From: Phil1 sp040767925
GTDB lineage: Bacteria; Bacillota; Clostridia; Christensenellales; CAG-138
Assembly: GCA_040767925.1 (NCBI GenBank)
Contig: JAXGNN010000002.1
Location: forward strand, 515,211 to 579,210
DNA length: 64,000 nt
Direction of reading: 5' to 3'
This document shows positions 6,951-14,715 of the stretch, piece after piece. Position 1 is the first letter of the stretch, and every line of letters begins with the position of its first letter. A model generated the notes under the pieces. The model was given only the letters and a program-made list of their open reading frames with translations. It had not been told where the DNA came from and searched no databases. Made by a program: the position numbers and the translations under genes.

Positions 6951-8876
6951 TCAACCATTCACCAGAAGCGCGCCGGAAATGGGAGGCAAAACGATGTTGA
7001 TTGCGCCGCCGGCAGCCTCGATTTTTGCGCCCGTGAGCGCGTCGCGCAGCTTTTTTGCGAGGAAGAGTTTTTCCACGTCCGGCCCCTCTGTGAAATCGGC
7101 AGCGGAAACGCTCACCTGCTTCGCGCTCTCGGAGCGGTTGATGAGCGCGAGCGCGCAGGAATCCCCTTTCGCGCGCAGCAGCGCGAACACGTCCTCGCCG
7201 AGCGCCGCGAAGCCCGAAGCCCCCTCGCGCATGGCGGGGCTCTCCAGGCGCGCCTTTGCGATGAGCGAATAGCGCGAGAGCATGTGCGCGTCCTCCTTCC
7301 CCCACGGGAAAGGCTTTCTGTTAAAAGGGTCCGCCATGCCGGAGGCGCCCGCCTCGTCCCCGTAATAGATCGAGGGCACGCCGGGGTGGGCGAACTGCAC
7401 GATGGCGGCGAGTATGTGCCGCGCGCGGGCGCGCGCCGCGGCGTCGGGGCGGATTTCATACTTCGCCTGCTCCTCGCGCGTGAGCGCGTCCCTGTGCGGC
7501 GCGCCGGAGAGCACGGTGAAGATGCGCACCGTGTCGTGGCTCGACAGGAGGTTCATGCACGCCTCGTAGAAGGGCGCGGGGTAGTTCTCGCGAAGCGAGT
7601 TCAGCCGGAGGCAGAGCCCGCGCGCGTCCGTGCGGAAGAGGAGGAAATCAACAAGCGCGTCACGGAAGGGGTAGTTCATGACGCCGTCGAGCTCCCGCCC
7701 GTCGACAAACGCGCGGCGGACGCCGTAATCCTCCTTGTTGGAGGCGTCCTCCCATACTTCGCCCAAAAGCATCCCCTCGGGGTCGCGGGCTTTGACGCGC
7801 GCGCGCAGGAATTCAATGAAATCGTCCGGCAGTTCGTCCGCGACGTCGAGCCGCCAGGAGGCGATGCCCATGGCGGCGTATTTGTCGATCACGCGGCCGA
7901 CGAATTCCCGGTAGCCCGGCGCGTTCTCCCGCACCTCGGGGAGGGTCTTGAAGCCCCACCAGCAGCGGTAGCTCTCCGGCCAGGCGTAGAACTCATACCA
8001 GTCGAAATAGGACGAATCCTTCGTGCGGTACGCGCCGTCCCCCGCGTAGACGCCGCGCCGGTCGAAGTAGACGCTGTCGTCCCCCGTGTGGGAGAACGCG
8101 CCGTCGAGCATCAGTTCCATGCCCTCGGCCTTCGCGGCCCGCGCGAGGGAGAAGAGCGCGCCGTCCCCGCCGAGCATGGGGTCGACCTTCAGATAATCCG
8201 CCGTGTTGTAGCGGTGGTTCGAGGCGGCCTCGAACACGGGATTGAGATAGATGCACGTGACGCCGAGCTCCCGGAGATACGGCAGCTTCTCCTCGACGCC
8301 CGCGAGGTCTCCGCCGTAAAAATCGCAGGGGTCGTAGTCCCGTTTGCCGGGAAGGGGCAGATAGAGCACCTCCTCGTCCCAGGCGTCGTGCGCGACGAGC
8401 GCGCGGCCCATCGCGAGGTGGTAGCCGTAGCGGGAGACGTCGTCCCGCGCGGAGCGGCGGAAGCGGTCCGGGAAAATCTGATAGACGAGCCCGCCCTTGA
8501 AGCGCGAGGGCGTCGTAAAAGCGCCGTCGTACACCGTAAGCTGCCACGAGGGCGGCGCATAATCATACAGCGCGCCCGCGCCGCCGAGGCCCGGGTGCCC
8601 GGCGCCGTACCACTTCGTGCCGCCCGGCGCGTCGATGATGAAATAATACCACACGAGCCCCGTGCTCTGCGGGACGAACGAAAACGCGAGCGCGTTCCCC
8701 TCCCACCTGCCCTCGACGACGCGCTCCGCGCCGTCGATCCAAAGCCGAAGCTTCGCGCGGACGTTCAGATATTCGTCGAACCGGAGCGCAAGGACGACCT
8801 CCTCCCCGGCGCGCGCCGCGCCGAACGGCCTGCGGTACGATTTAAGATGCGAATCGTGGAAAACTTCCTCAAACAT
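6951..8876 (-). CDS. Glycoside hydrolase family 13 (neopullulanase/cyclomaltodextrinase-like)
   Basis: About 640 residues. An N-terminal beta-sandwich (WYYFIIDAPGGTKWYGAG) of the type found in maltogenic amylases and neopullulanases precedes the TIM barrel. The barrel contains LVYQIFPDRF, IYLNPVFEAASNHRYNTADY, SWRLDVADEL (nucleophile Asp), LLGEVWEDA (acid Glu) and LLSSHDTVR (third Asp). A C-terminal beta domain ends the protein. It should hydrolyse alpha-1,4 links in short maltodextrins or cyclodextrins. There is no signal peptide, so it is cytoplasmic. ATG 8876 is preferred because GGGAGA lies 4-5 nt upstream; ATG 8888, with AGGAG at longer spacing, is the alternative. Confidence 0.9.
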   Translation of the reverse strand: MFEEVFHDSHLKSYRRPFGAARAGEEVVLALRFDEYLNVRAKLRLWIDGAERVVEGRWEGNALAFSFVPQSTGLVWYYFIIDAPGGTKWYGAGHPGLGGAGALYDYAPPSWQLTVYDGAFTTPSRFKGGLVYQIFPDRFRRSARDDVSRYGYHLAMGRALVAHDAWDEEVLYLPLPGKRDYDPCDFYGGDLAGVEEKLPYLRELGVTCIYLNPVFEAASNHRYNTADYLKVDPMLGGDGALFSLARAAKAEGMELMLDGAFSHTGDDSVYFDRRGVYAGDGAYRTKDSSYFDWYEFYAWPESYRCWWGFKTLPEVRENAPGYREFVGRVIDKYAAMGIASWRLDVADELPDDFIEFLRARVKARDPEGMLLGEVWEDASNKEDYGVRRAFVDGRELDGVMNYPFRDALVDFLLFRTDARGLCLRLNSLRENYPAPFYEACMNLLSSHDTVRIFTVLSGAPHRDALTREEQAKYEIRPDAAARARARHILAAIVQFAHPGVPSIYYGDEAGASGMADPFNRKPFPWGKEDAHMLSRYSLIAKARLESPAMREGASGFAALGEDVFALLRAKGDSCALALINRSESAKQVSVSAADFTEGPDVEKLFLAKKLRDALTGAKIEAAGGAINIVLPPISGALLVNG

Positions 8877-8992
8877 GGCTTCTCCCATCAAACGTTACGC
8901 TCCTATTTAAGCACGCCGCGCGCCGCCGCGCAAGGGGATCCCCGCTTTGCAAAATTATTATAAAAGCCGGTAAAGTATGCGAAGGATGAGGA

Positions 8993-9021
8993 TTGACATC
9001 GATAATGAAAGAGTATATTAT
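8993..9021 (+). promoter_or_regulatory. Promoter of the amino-acid permease gene
   Basis: TTGACA (8993-8998), exactly 17 nt, then TATTAT (9016-9021), so close to full consensus. The leader to GTG 9117 is about 90 nt. It contains a C/G-rich stretch but no riboswitch that I recognise. Confidence 0.85.
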
Positions 9022-9116
9022 ATACGATATGTTTTCTATTGTGGACAAGTCCACCCGCGCCGGACGCCAGGCGGGGGAGGGCTTCTAAATATTCTACTAT
9101 GCAGGAGGTAAGAAAA

Positions 9117-10499
9117 GTGGGTAACGAACTCAAAAAGAAGTATGGCCTGCCTACGGCCATCGCGATGGTGGTCGGCATCGTCATCGGCTCGGGCGTGTTC
9201 TTCAAGGCCGAGGCGATCCTCAACAAGACCGGCGGGGACATGGGCCTCGGCGTGCTCGCCTGGATCATCGGCGGCTTTATCATGATCGCCTGTTCGTGCG
9301 CGTTTGCCGTGATGGCGACCAAGTATGAATACGTCAACGGCATCGTCGACTACGCGGATGTGACCGTCGGCAAGAAATACGGCTATTATGTCGGCTGGTT
9401 TATGGCCACCATCTATACGCCCACGCTCACCGGCGTGCTCGCGTGGGTTTCCGCGCGCTATCTGTGCGTGCTCATCGGCTTCGACATCGTGGGCCCCGAG
9501 TGCCTCTCGATCGCGTTCTTCTTCCTCATGGCGAATTACGCGCTCAACGCCCTCTCGCCCAAGCTCGGCGGCAAGTTCCAGGTATCCACCACCGTCATTA
9601 AGCTGATCCCGCTGGTACTGATGGCGATCGTCGGCACCATCGTGGGGCTCGTCAGCGGCATGACCGTCGAGAACTTCTCCTCCGCCGCGGTCGCCGCGGT
9701 CGACGGCAACCCCCTCTTCGGCGCGATCGTCGCGACCGCGTTCGCCTACGAGGGCTGGATCATCGCCACCTCCATCAACGCGGAGCTTCGGGAGGCGAAG
9801 AAGAACCTGCCCAAGGCGCTGCTCATCGGCGCCGCGATCGTCATGGCGATCTACGTGCTCTATTACATCGGCATCGCCGGCGCGGTCGACAAGGCCGTCA
9901 TGATGGAAAGCGGCCAGAACGGCGCGAAAACCGCCTTCTCCACGATCTTCTCCAGCATCGGCGGCACGATCCTGTTCGTGTTCATCATCGTCTCGTGCCT
10001 GGGCACGCTCAACGGCCTCATGATGGGCTGCACGCGCGGCTTCTACGCGCTGGCCGCCCGCAACGTCGGCCCCCGGCCGGACGTCTTCCGCCAGGTGGAC
10101 GCGCAGACCAACATGCCCACCAACTCGTCCGTCATCGGCGCGTTCCTCGCGGCCTTCTGGCTCCTCTATTTCTACGGCGCCAACCTGACCGCGTCCTGGT
10201 TCGGACCCTTCAGCTTCGATACGAGCGAGCTGCCCATCGTCACCATCTACGCGTCCTACATCCCCATGCTCATCATGTTCATGAAGAAGGAGAAGGATAT
10301 GGGCACGCTCAAGCGCTTCGTGGTTCCGCTGCTCGCGCTCGCGGGCTCCGTGTTCATGGTCATCGCCGCCGTTTGGGCGCACGGCCTGAACGTCAGCGGG
10401 AAGCTCGTTGAAATGCCGATCTTCTACTACCTGATCGTCTTTGTCGTGATCATGGCGCTCGGCGCCTTCTTCGCCAAGCCGAAGAAAACCGATAGCTGA
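9117..10499 (+). CDS. APC-family amino-acid permease/exchanger
   Basis: A 460-residue protein with 12 hydrophobic segments. The first helix carries the APC signature TAIAMVVGIVIGSGVFFKAEAIL. VLAWIIGGFIMIACSCAFAVM and EGWIIATSINAELREAKKNLPKAL are also typical of the SteT/LAT-like group of amino-acid exchangers. The substrate cannot be told from sequence. The start was set at GTG 9117 because AGGAGG (9103-9108) stands 8 nt before it; the upstream ATG at 9099 would place that RBS inside the gene. It is monocistronic, with its own promoter and a strong terminator. Confidence 0.9.
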   Translation: MGNELKKKYGLPTAIAMVVGIVIGSGVFFKAEAILNKTGGDMGLGVLAWIIGGFIMIACSCAFAVMATKYEYVNGIVDYADVTVGKKYGYYVGWFMATIYTPTLTGVLAWVSARYLCVLIGFDIVGPECLSIAFFFLMANYALNALSPKLGGKFQVSTTVIKLIPLVLMAIVGTIVGLVSGMTVENFSSAAVAAVDGNPLFGAIVATAFAYEGWIIATSINAELREAKKNLPKALLIGAAIVMAIYVLYYIGIAGAVDKAVMMESGQNGAKTAFSTIFSSIGGTILFVFIIVSCLGTLNGLMMGCTRGFYALAARNVGPRPDVFRQVDAQTNMPTNSSVIGAFLAAFWLLYFYGANLTASWFGPFSFDTSELPIVTIYASYIPMLIMFMKKEKDMGTLKRFVVPLLALAGSVFMVIAAVWAHGLNVSGKLVEMPIFYYLIVFVVIMALGAFFAKPKKTDS

Positions 10500-10516
10500 C
10501 AATTAGATGAAAAAAG

Positions 10517-10554
10517 CGGCCTCCGCTTGAACGGCGTTCGGCGGAGGCCGTTTT
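10517..10554 (+). terminator. Terminator after the permease gene
   Basis: A perfect 10-bp stem, CGGCCTCCGC (10517-10526) with GCGGAGGCCG (10541-10550), followed by TTTTGTTTT. The loop and stem also form the left arm of an intergenic repeat seen again at 10738-10768 and 31490-31523. Confidence 0.85.
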
Positions 10555-10800
10555 GTTTTGGTTGGAAGGAGTTTTTCGGTGCACCGGGGACAGGCCCCGG
10601 GCAGCATTTTCCTCTCGAGTCGGCGGGGATAGTTCTGCCCGTTTCCGTTCGCCCATCGCCCCGACGGCGCCATACGAATCCCAGCCCGCGTTGCCCTCGT
10701 GCGCAAAGAACCGTCCCCGGAACGCTTATGAAACAGCCCCCGCCGAACGTCGTTCAAGCGGGGGGTCGATTCTAAGAACAATTGTCAATTATCAATTGTC
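10517..10800. repeat. MITE-like intergenic element with inverted ends
   Basis: This covers the roughly 300 bases without a gene between the permease and a GNAT gene. The left arm at 10517-10550 (CCGCTTGAACGGCGTTCGGCGG core) recurs inverted at about 10738-10768, giving terminal inverted repeats around a 190-bp centre. The centre holds the GGGGAC...GTCCCC and GTTCTG...CAGAAC-type motifs shared with other intergenic regions here. Tandem CAATTGTCAATT-type sequence flanks the right side (10779-10803). Nothing coding is supported. Confidence 0.6.
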
Positions 10801-10809
10801 AATTATTCT

Positions 10810-11427
10810 TCACTCGCTCCACTGGCCCGGCAGCTTCAGCTTGGGCATATAAGGGAAGTTTTTATCGTAGGCCTCCACCTCGTCCGGGGGAAGGCGATCG
10901 AAGGTTTCGGTCTCATGGAATTTTCCGCGCACGCCCATAAGCCCCTCCGGCAAAAGCTCGATGCCCATGAACGCGGGGAAGTTCCTGCCCTGCGGCGTCG
11001 TGATGCCGTAAACCTCGCACGGGCGGAAGCCGAAGCGCGGGTAATAGCCCGGCTCGCCGTAGATGAGAATCGCCTTGTGGCCCGCCTGCCGCGCGAGCGC
11101 CATGGTATAGGTCAAAAGCTCGCTCCCGACGCCTTTTTTCTGAAACGCGGGGTCGACGCAGAGCGGGCCGAAGGCGAGCACGGGTGTCTCTTTCTCCTCA
11201 TCCTCCACGCGCGCCGCGGAATACCAGATGGCGCCCACGATCTTCCCTTCGAGCTCCGCCACGCGCGAGAGCGCGGGGATGTACGCCGGGTCTTTGCGCA
11301 GGAGATGCACGAGGTAATGCTCGTCGCAGCCGGGGCGGTGCAGGTTCCAGAAGGCGCGCTTGGTCATAAGCTCCGCCTCGAAATAATCCTTCTCGGTTTC
11401 TTCACGGATGATGAGATTTTCGAGCAT
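10810..11427 (-). CDS. GNAT family N-acetyltransferase
   Basis: About 205 residues. LAFGPLCVDPAFQKKGVGSELLTYTMALARQAGHKAILIYGEPGYYPRFGFRP has the acetyl-CoA binding motif A (Q-K-K-G-V-G) and the YxRFGF element typical of YhbS-like GNAT proteins. The acceptor substrate is unknown. The frame is open further upstream, but ATG 11427 has GGAG at a 6-nt spacing and starts the conserved IIREETEKDYFEAE segment. It lies 78 nt after the ABC exporter gene, probably in the same transcript. Confidence 0.85.
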   Translation of the reverse strand: MLENLIIREETEKDYFEAELMTKRAFWNLHRPGCDEHYLVHLLRKDPAYIPALSRVAELEGKIVGAIWYSAARVEDEEKETPVLAFGPLCVDPAFQKKGVGSELLTYTMALARQAGHKAILIYGEPGYYPRFGFRPCEVYGITTPQGRNFPAFMGIELLPEGLMGVRGKFHETETFDRLPPDEVEAYDKNFPYMPKLKLPGQWSE

Positions 11428-11505
11428 AGCCCTCTCCCGCATGGGAACGCCTTTCCCCGGCCGCGTCCGGTCGCGCCGGAGGAGGCGGTCCTCCATATTA
11501 TTCCT

Positions 11506-13239
11506 TCATTCGCGGAACTGATACAGATAGAGCCCCGCGTAGATGCTCTTGTTCGCCATCAGCTCCTCGTGCGTGCCGCGCTCGGCGATGCCGTCGCGCG
11601 TGAGCACGATGATCTCGTCCGCGTTCTTGATGGTCGAAAGCCTGTGCGCCACCACGAGGCAGGTGCGCCCGCGCGCCAACTCCGCGAGGGACTGCTGGAT
11701 GAGCATTTCCGTCGCGTTGTCCAACGCGCTCGTCGCCTCGTCGAGGATGAGGATCGACGGGTTTTTTAAAAACACGCGCGCGATGGAGATCCTCTGCTTC
11801 TGCCCGCCGGAGAGCTTGACGCCGCGCTCGCCCACGTTGGTGTCGTACCCCTCGTCGAGCGTCATGACGTATTCGTGGATGTTGGCCTTCTTCGCGGCCT
11901 CGATGATCTCCTCCTCGCCCGCCTCGAGGTTGCCGTAAGCGATGTTCTCGCGGATGGAGCCGTTGAAGAGGAACACGTCCTGCTGCACGATGCCGATGTT
12001 GCGCCGGAGCGAATAGCGCGTGAGGTCGCGGATGTCGATGCCGTCGATCGTGATGCGCCCGCTGTCGATTTCATAGAAACGGGGGATGAGGTTGCAAAGC
12101 GTCGTCTTCCCGCCGCCCGAGGGGCCGACGAGCGCCACGGTGTGCCCGCGCTCGATGTGCATCGACAGGTGGGAGATGACCTTGGCGTCCTGGTCCGCCG
12201 CGTCGGAATTGAGGTAGCGGAAGCTCACGTCCTCGAAGTCGATGGTGCCGTTGAGCGATTCGGCGTCGACGGTGCCGGTATCCTCCTCGTCGCGCACGTC
12301 CATGATCTCGTGGAAGCGGCGGAAACCCGTCATGCCCTCCTGAAGCTGCTCGAAGAGGGAGACGAGGCGGTTGACGGGTTTGAGAAAGAGCGTGATGTAC
12401 AGGAGGAACGCCGTGAATTCTCCGGTGTTGATCTTCCCGTGGTAGAAGAACAGCCCGCCCGCCACGAGCACCGAGAGGTAGAGGAAATCGTTGAAGAGCG
12501 CCATGCCGGAGCTGAACATGCCCATCGCGCGGTACGCCCTCCCGCGGGCGAGCTTGAAGCGCTCGTTGGCGCGGTCGAACTTGCTGCTCTCGTGGGGCGC
12601 GGCGGTGTAGGAGCGGGAGACGCGGATGCCCGCGATGGCGGTTTCCACGTTCGCGTTGACCTCGGCGACCTCCTCGCGGGTCTTGCGGAAGGCGGTGTTC
12701 ATCTCGCTGCGCATCCGCCAGGCGAAGAGCACCATGAAGGGCAGTATTGCAAAGACGATCAGCGAGAGGTAGAGGTTGATGCCCGCGAGCATGACGAAGG
12801 AGCCTACGAGCATGATGCTCGAGATGAAAAGGTCCTCGGGGCCGTGGTGCGCGAGTTCGCTCACGTCGTTCAAATCGTTGATGATGCGGCTCATGAGCGT
12901 GCCCGTCTTGTTCTCGTCGAAGAAGGAGAAGGGCAGTTTCTGCAGGTGCAGGAACATGTCGTGGCGCATGTCGCCCTGCATGCGGACGCCCACGATGTGC
13001 CCCCAGTACTGGATGATGTAGTTCATCATCGCCTTGAAGAGGTAGATGCCCAAAAGGATCGCCGCCCAGACGAGCATCGCCCGCAGTTCGCGGTTGGGCA
13101 CATAGGCGTTGATGATGTCCTTGGCGATCATCGGGTAGAAAAGGTCGCAGACCGCCACGAGGAAGGCGCAGGCCATGTCGATGATGAAAAGCTTCCGGTG
13201 CGGCCTGTAATATGATATGAATTTTCTAACGAGCTTCAT
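11506..13239 (-). CDS. ABC exporter, fused membrane and ATPase domains
   Basis: A 577-residue half-transporter. The six-helix exporter domain is at residues 1-320 and the nucleotide-binding domain follows. Walker A is GPSGGGKTT, the Q loop is IVQQDVFLF, the signature is LSGGQKQR, Walker B is ILILDEATSALD, and the H loop is VVAHRLSTI. This layout is typical of MsbA/LmrA-type multidrug or lipid exporters, which work as dimers. No second half-transporter gene is adjacent, so a homodimer is likely. Start ATG 13239 has GAGGGGAAC just upstream; the longer frame has no RBS. Confidence 0.93.
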   Translation of the reverse strand: MKLVRKFISYYRPHRKLFIIDMACAFLVAVCDLFYPMIAKDIINAYVPNRELRAMLVWAAILLGIYLFKAMMNYIIQYWGHIVGVRMQGDMRHDMFLHLQKLPFSFFDENKTGTLMSRIINDLNDVSELAHHGPEDLFISSIMLVGSFVMLAGINLYLSLIVFAILPFMVLFAWRMRSEMNTAFRKTREEVAEVNANVETAIAGIRVSRSYTAAPHESSKFDRANERFKLARGRAYRAMGMFSSGMALFNDFLYLSVLVAGGLFFYHGKINTGEFTAFLLYITLFLKPVNRLVSLFEQLQEGMTGFRRFHEIMDVRDEEDTGTVDAESLNGTIDFEDVSFRYLNSDAADQDAKVISHLSMHIERGHTVALVGPSGGGKTTLCNLIPRFYEIDSGRITIDGIDIRDLTRYSLRRNIGIVQQDVFLFNGSIRENIAYGNLEAGEEEIIEAAKKANIHEYVMTLDEGYDTNVGERGVKLSGGQKQRISIARVFLKNPSILILDEATSALDNATEMLIQQSLAELARGRTCLVVAHRLSTIKNADEIIVLTRDGIAERGTHEELMANKSIYAGLYLYQFRE

Positions 13240-13340
13240 GTTCCCCTCATCCGTCGTTGCGCGCGCGGGCGCGGCGTGATTGCGAAAGCCGGCGCGGAGC
13301 CGGCCCCGCTTATTCATAAAAACCCAAGGTTTTTATCCCT

Positions 13341-13994
13341 TTATGAAACGATGTCCCCCTGATGCGAGATGAGCGCGGCGTCGTACACGCCCTCGACGCG
13401 CAGGAACTTCTCGACGAAGGCGGTTTCGCTCTCGCGCAGGCGGATCTCCATCGTGAGCTCGATTCCGTCGCGCTGCACGGTCTTGCTCTTGAGCCTGCCG
13501 CCGGGCAGCTGCTTGACCATCTGCTTGACCTGGCCGGAGGCCGCCTCGTCATAGTGGAGGATGAGAAGATACGGCTGCGTCCCCTTGCCCCGGAATGTGG
13601 AAAGAAGGATCATCACCACGCCGATGACGACGGCGGCAATGACCGCGATGTCGAAGAACTTCGTGCCCACCGCGATGCCCTCGCCCACGGCCCAGAACAT
13701 GAACACCGTGTCGATGGGGTCCTTCACGGCGGTCCTGAAGCGGATGATGGAGAGCGCGCCCACCATGCCGAGGCTCAGCGCGAGGCTGTTGTTGATGAGC
13801 ATGAGCATGAGCGCGGAGACCATCGTGAGCATGATGAGGCTGACGTTGAAGTTCCTCGAGTACATCACGCCGCCGAAGGTTTTCTTATAGATGAAAAAGA
13901 CGAACAGCCCGATGACGAGGGCGATCACGAGCGTCGCGATCACCTGCAGGGGGCTCAGCGTCACCGTGAAAATGTCGCTGAAGCTGAAATCCAT
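13341..13994 (-). CDS. DUF4956 membrane protein
   Basis: A 217-residue protein. Three or four N-terminal hydrophobic segments include GLFVFFIYKKTFGGVMYSRNF and the conserved MVGALSIIRFRTAVKDPID. A cytoplasmic ACT-like tail of about 90 residues follows. This matches DUF4956, a family that habitually lies beside VTC-domain and CotH genes, as it does here. The biochemical role is unknown. It begins 19 nt after the VTC gene stop and ends the operon. Confidence 0.9.
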   Translation of the reverse strand: MDFSFSDIFTVTLSPLQVIATLVIALVIGLFVFFIYKKTFGGVMYSRNFNVSLIMLTMVSALMLMLINNSLALSLGMVGALSIIRFRTAVKDPIDTVFMFWAVGEGIAVGTKFFDIAVIAAVVIGVVMILLSTFRGKGTQPYLLILHYDEAASGQVKQMVKQLPGGRLKSKTVQRDGIELTMEIRLRESETAFVEKFLRVEGVYDAALISHQGDIVS

Positions 13995-14013
13995 AAAAAG
14001 GTTCCTCCTTCTA

Positions 14014-14715
14014 TCACAACTCGAACTTCCTGCACAGGGCGTATTTGCTCACGGCGCTGCGCATGTGCGAGTCGATCTGCAGCAGCGAGCGGATATAGGT
14101 GGGCAGGAACCGGTTGAACTTTATTTCCAGCACCATGTCGTAATCCTCGATGACGGAATACGTCGGCGCATGGGGGTCGAAGAGCGCGGTCGCGCGGTAG
14201 CCCGTGCGCACGTTCTTGTCGAAGGTGACGCGCACGTCCTGCGCGGGGAAGGTATACGCCTCCCGCATGTAGTCGACGAGCACCACGGGGCGCAGCGGGC
14301 GGATGGAAAACTCCGCGAACATGGAGCGCGCGAAGGGCTCGGGCCGCCGCAAAAGGAATGTATAGTCGCCGCGGCGCAGCGTCTCATATTCCGCGCGGGA
14401 GAGGGCGATGGACTGCTTTTTAATGTAGATGCTCTCCTTGTGCTTGCGCTCGAGCTTGATGGCGTCGTCCTTCAGGTTGTAGACGCGGATGCGGAACTTG
14501 TCCCGGCCGTCCACGCCGTCGAGTTTATCGCGAAAGGCGCTGTCGTCGAGATCGTCGAAATAGAGGCTGCGGATGAAGTATTCGCCCCCGTTTTGAGCGG
14601 CGTACCGATCCTGCTCCATTGTAAGCGAGAGCTTGCGGCGAAGCAAGGTATATTCGCCGCGGTTGATATAATATTTCAGCTCGTGCCGGTAGCCGGGCGC
14701 GCCCAACTCCCTCAT
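14014..14715 (-). CDS. VTC-domain (polyphosphate polymerase-like) protein
   Basis: A 233-residue protein of the VTC tunnel fold. Visible motifs are RHELKYYINRGEY, YFIRSLYFDD, KFRIRVYNL, IKLERKHKE, VLVDYMREAY, RVTFDKNVRTG and MVLEIKFNRFLP. The basic residues (R-x-K in the first strand, R-x-R, K-x-E-R-K) and terminal E-x-K line the catalytic tunnel of VTC polyphosphate polymerases. Whether bacterial members make polyphosphate from ATP is only partly shown. The start at ATG 14715 overlaps the CotH stop (ATGA), so the two genes are coupled; the longer upstream frame runs inside the cotH gene and is a shadow. Confidence 0.88.
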   Translation of the reverse strand: MRELGAPGYRHELKYYINRGEYTLLRRKLSLTMEQDRYAAQNGGEYFIRSLYFDDLDDSAFRDKLDGVDGRDKFRIRVYNLKDDAIKLERKHKESIYIKKQSIALSRAEYETLRRGDYTFLLRRPEPFARSMFAEFSIRPLRPVVLVDYMREAYTFPAQDVRVTFDKNVRTGYRATALFDPHAPTYSVIEDYDMVLEIKFNRFLPTYIRSLLQIDSHMRSAVSKYALCRKFEL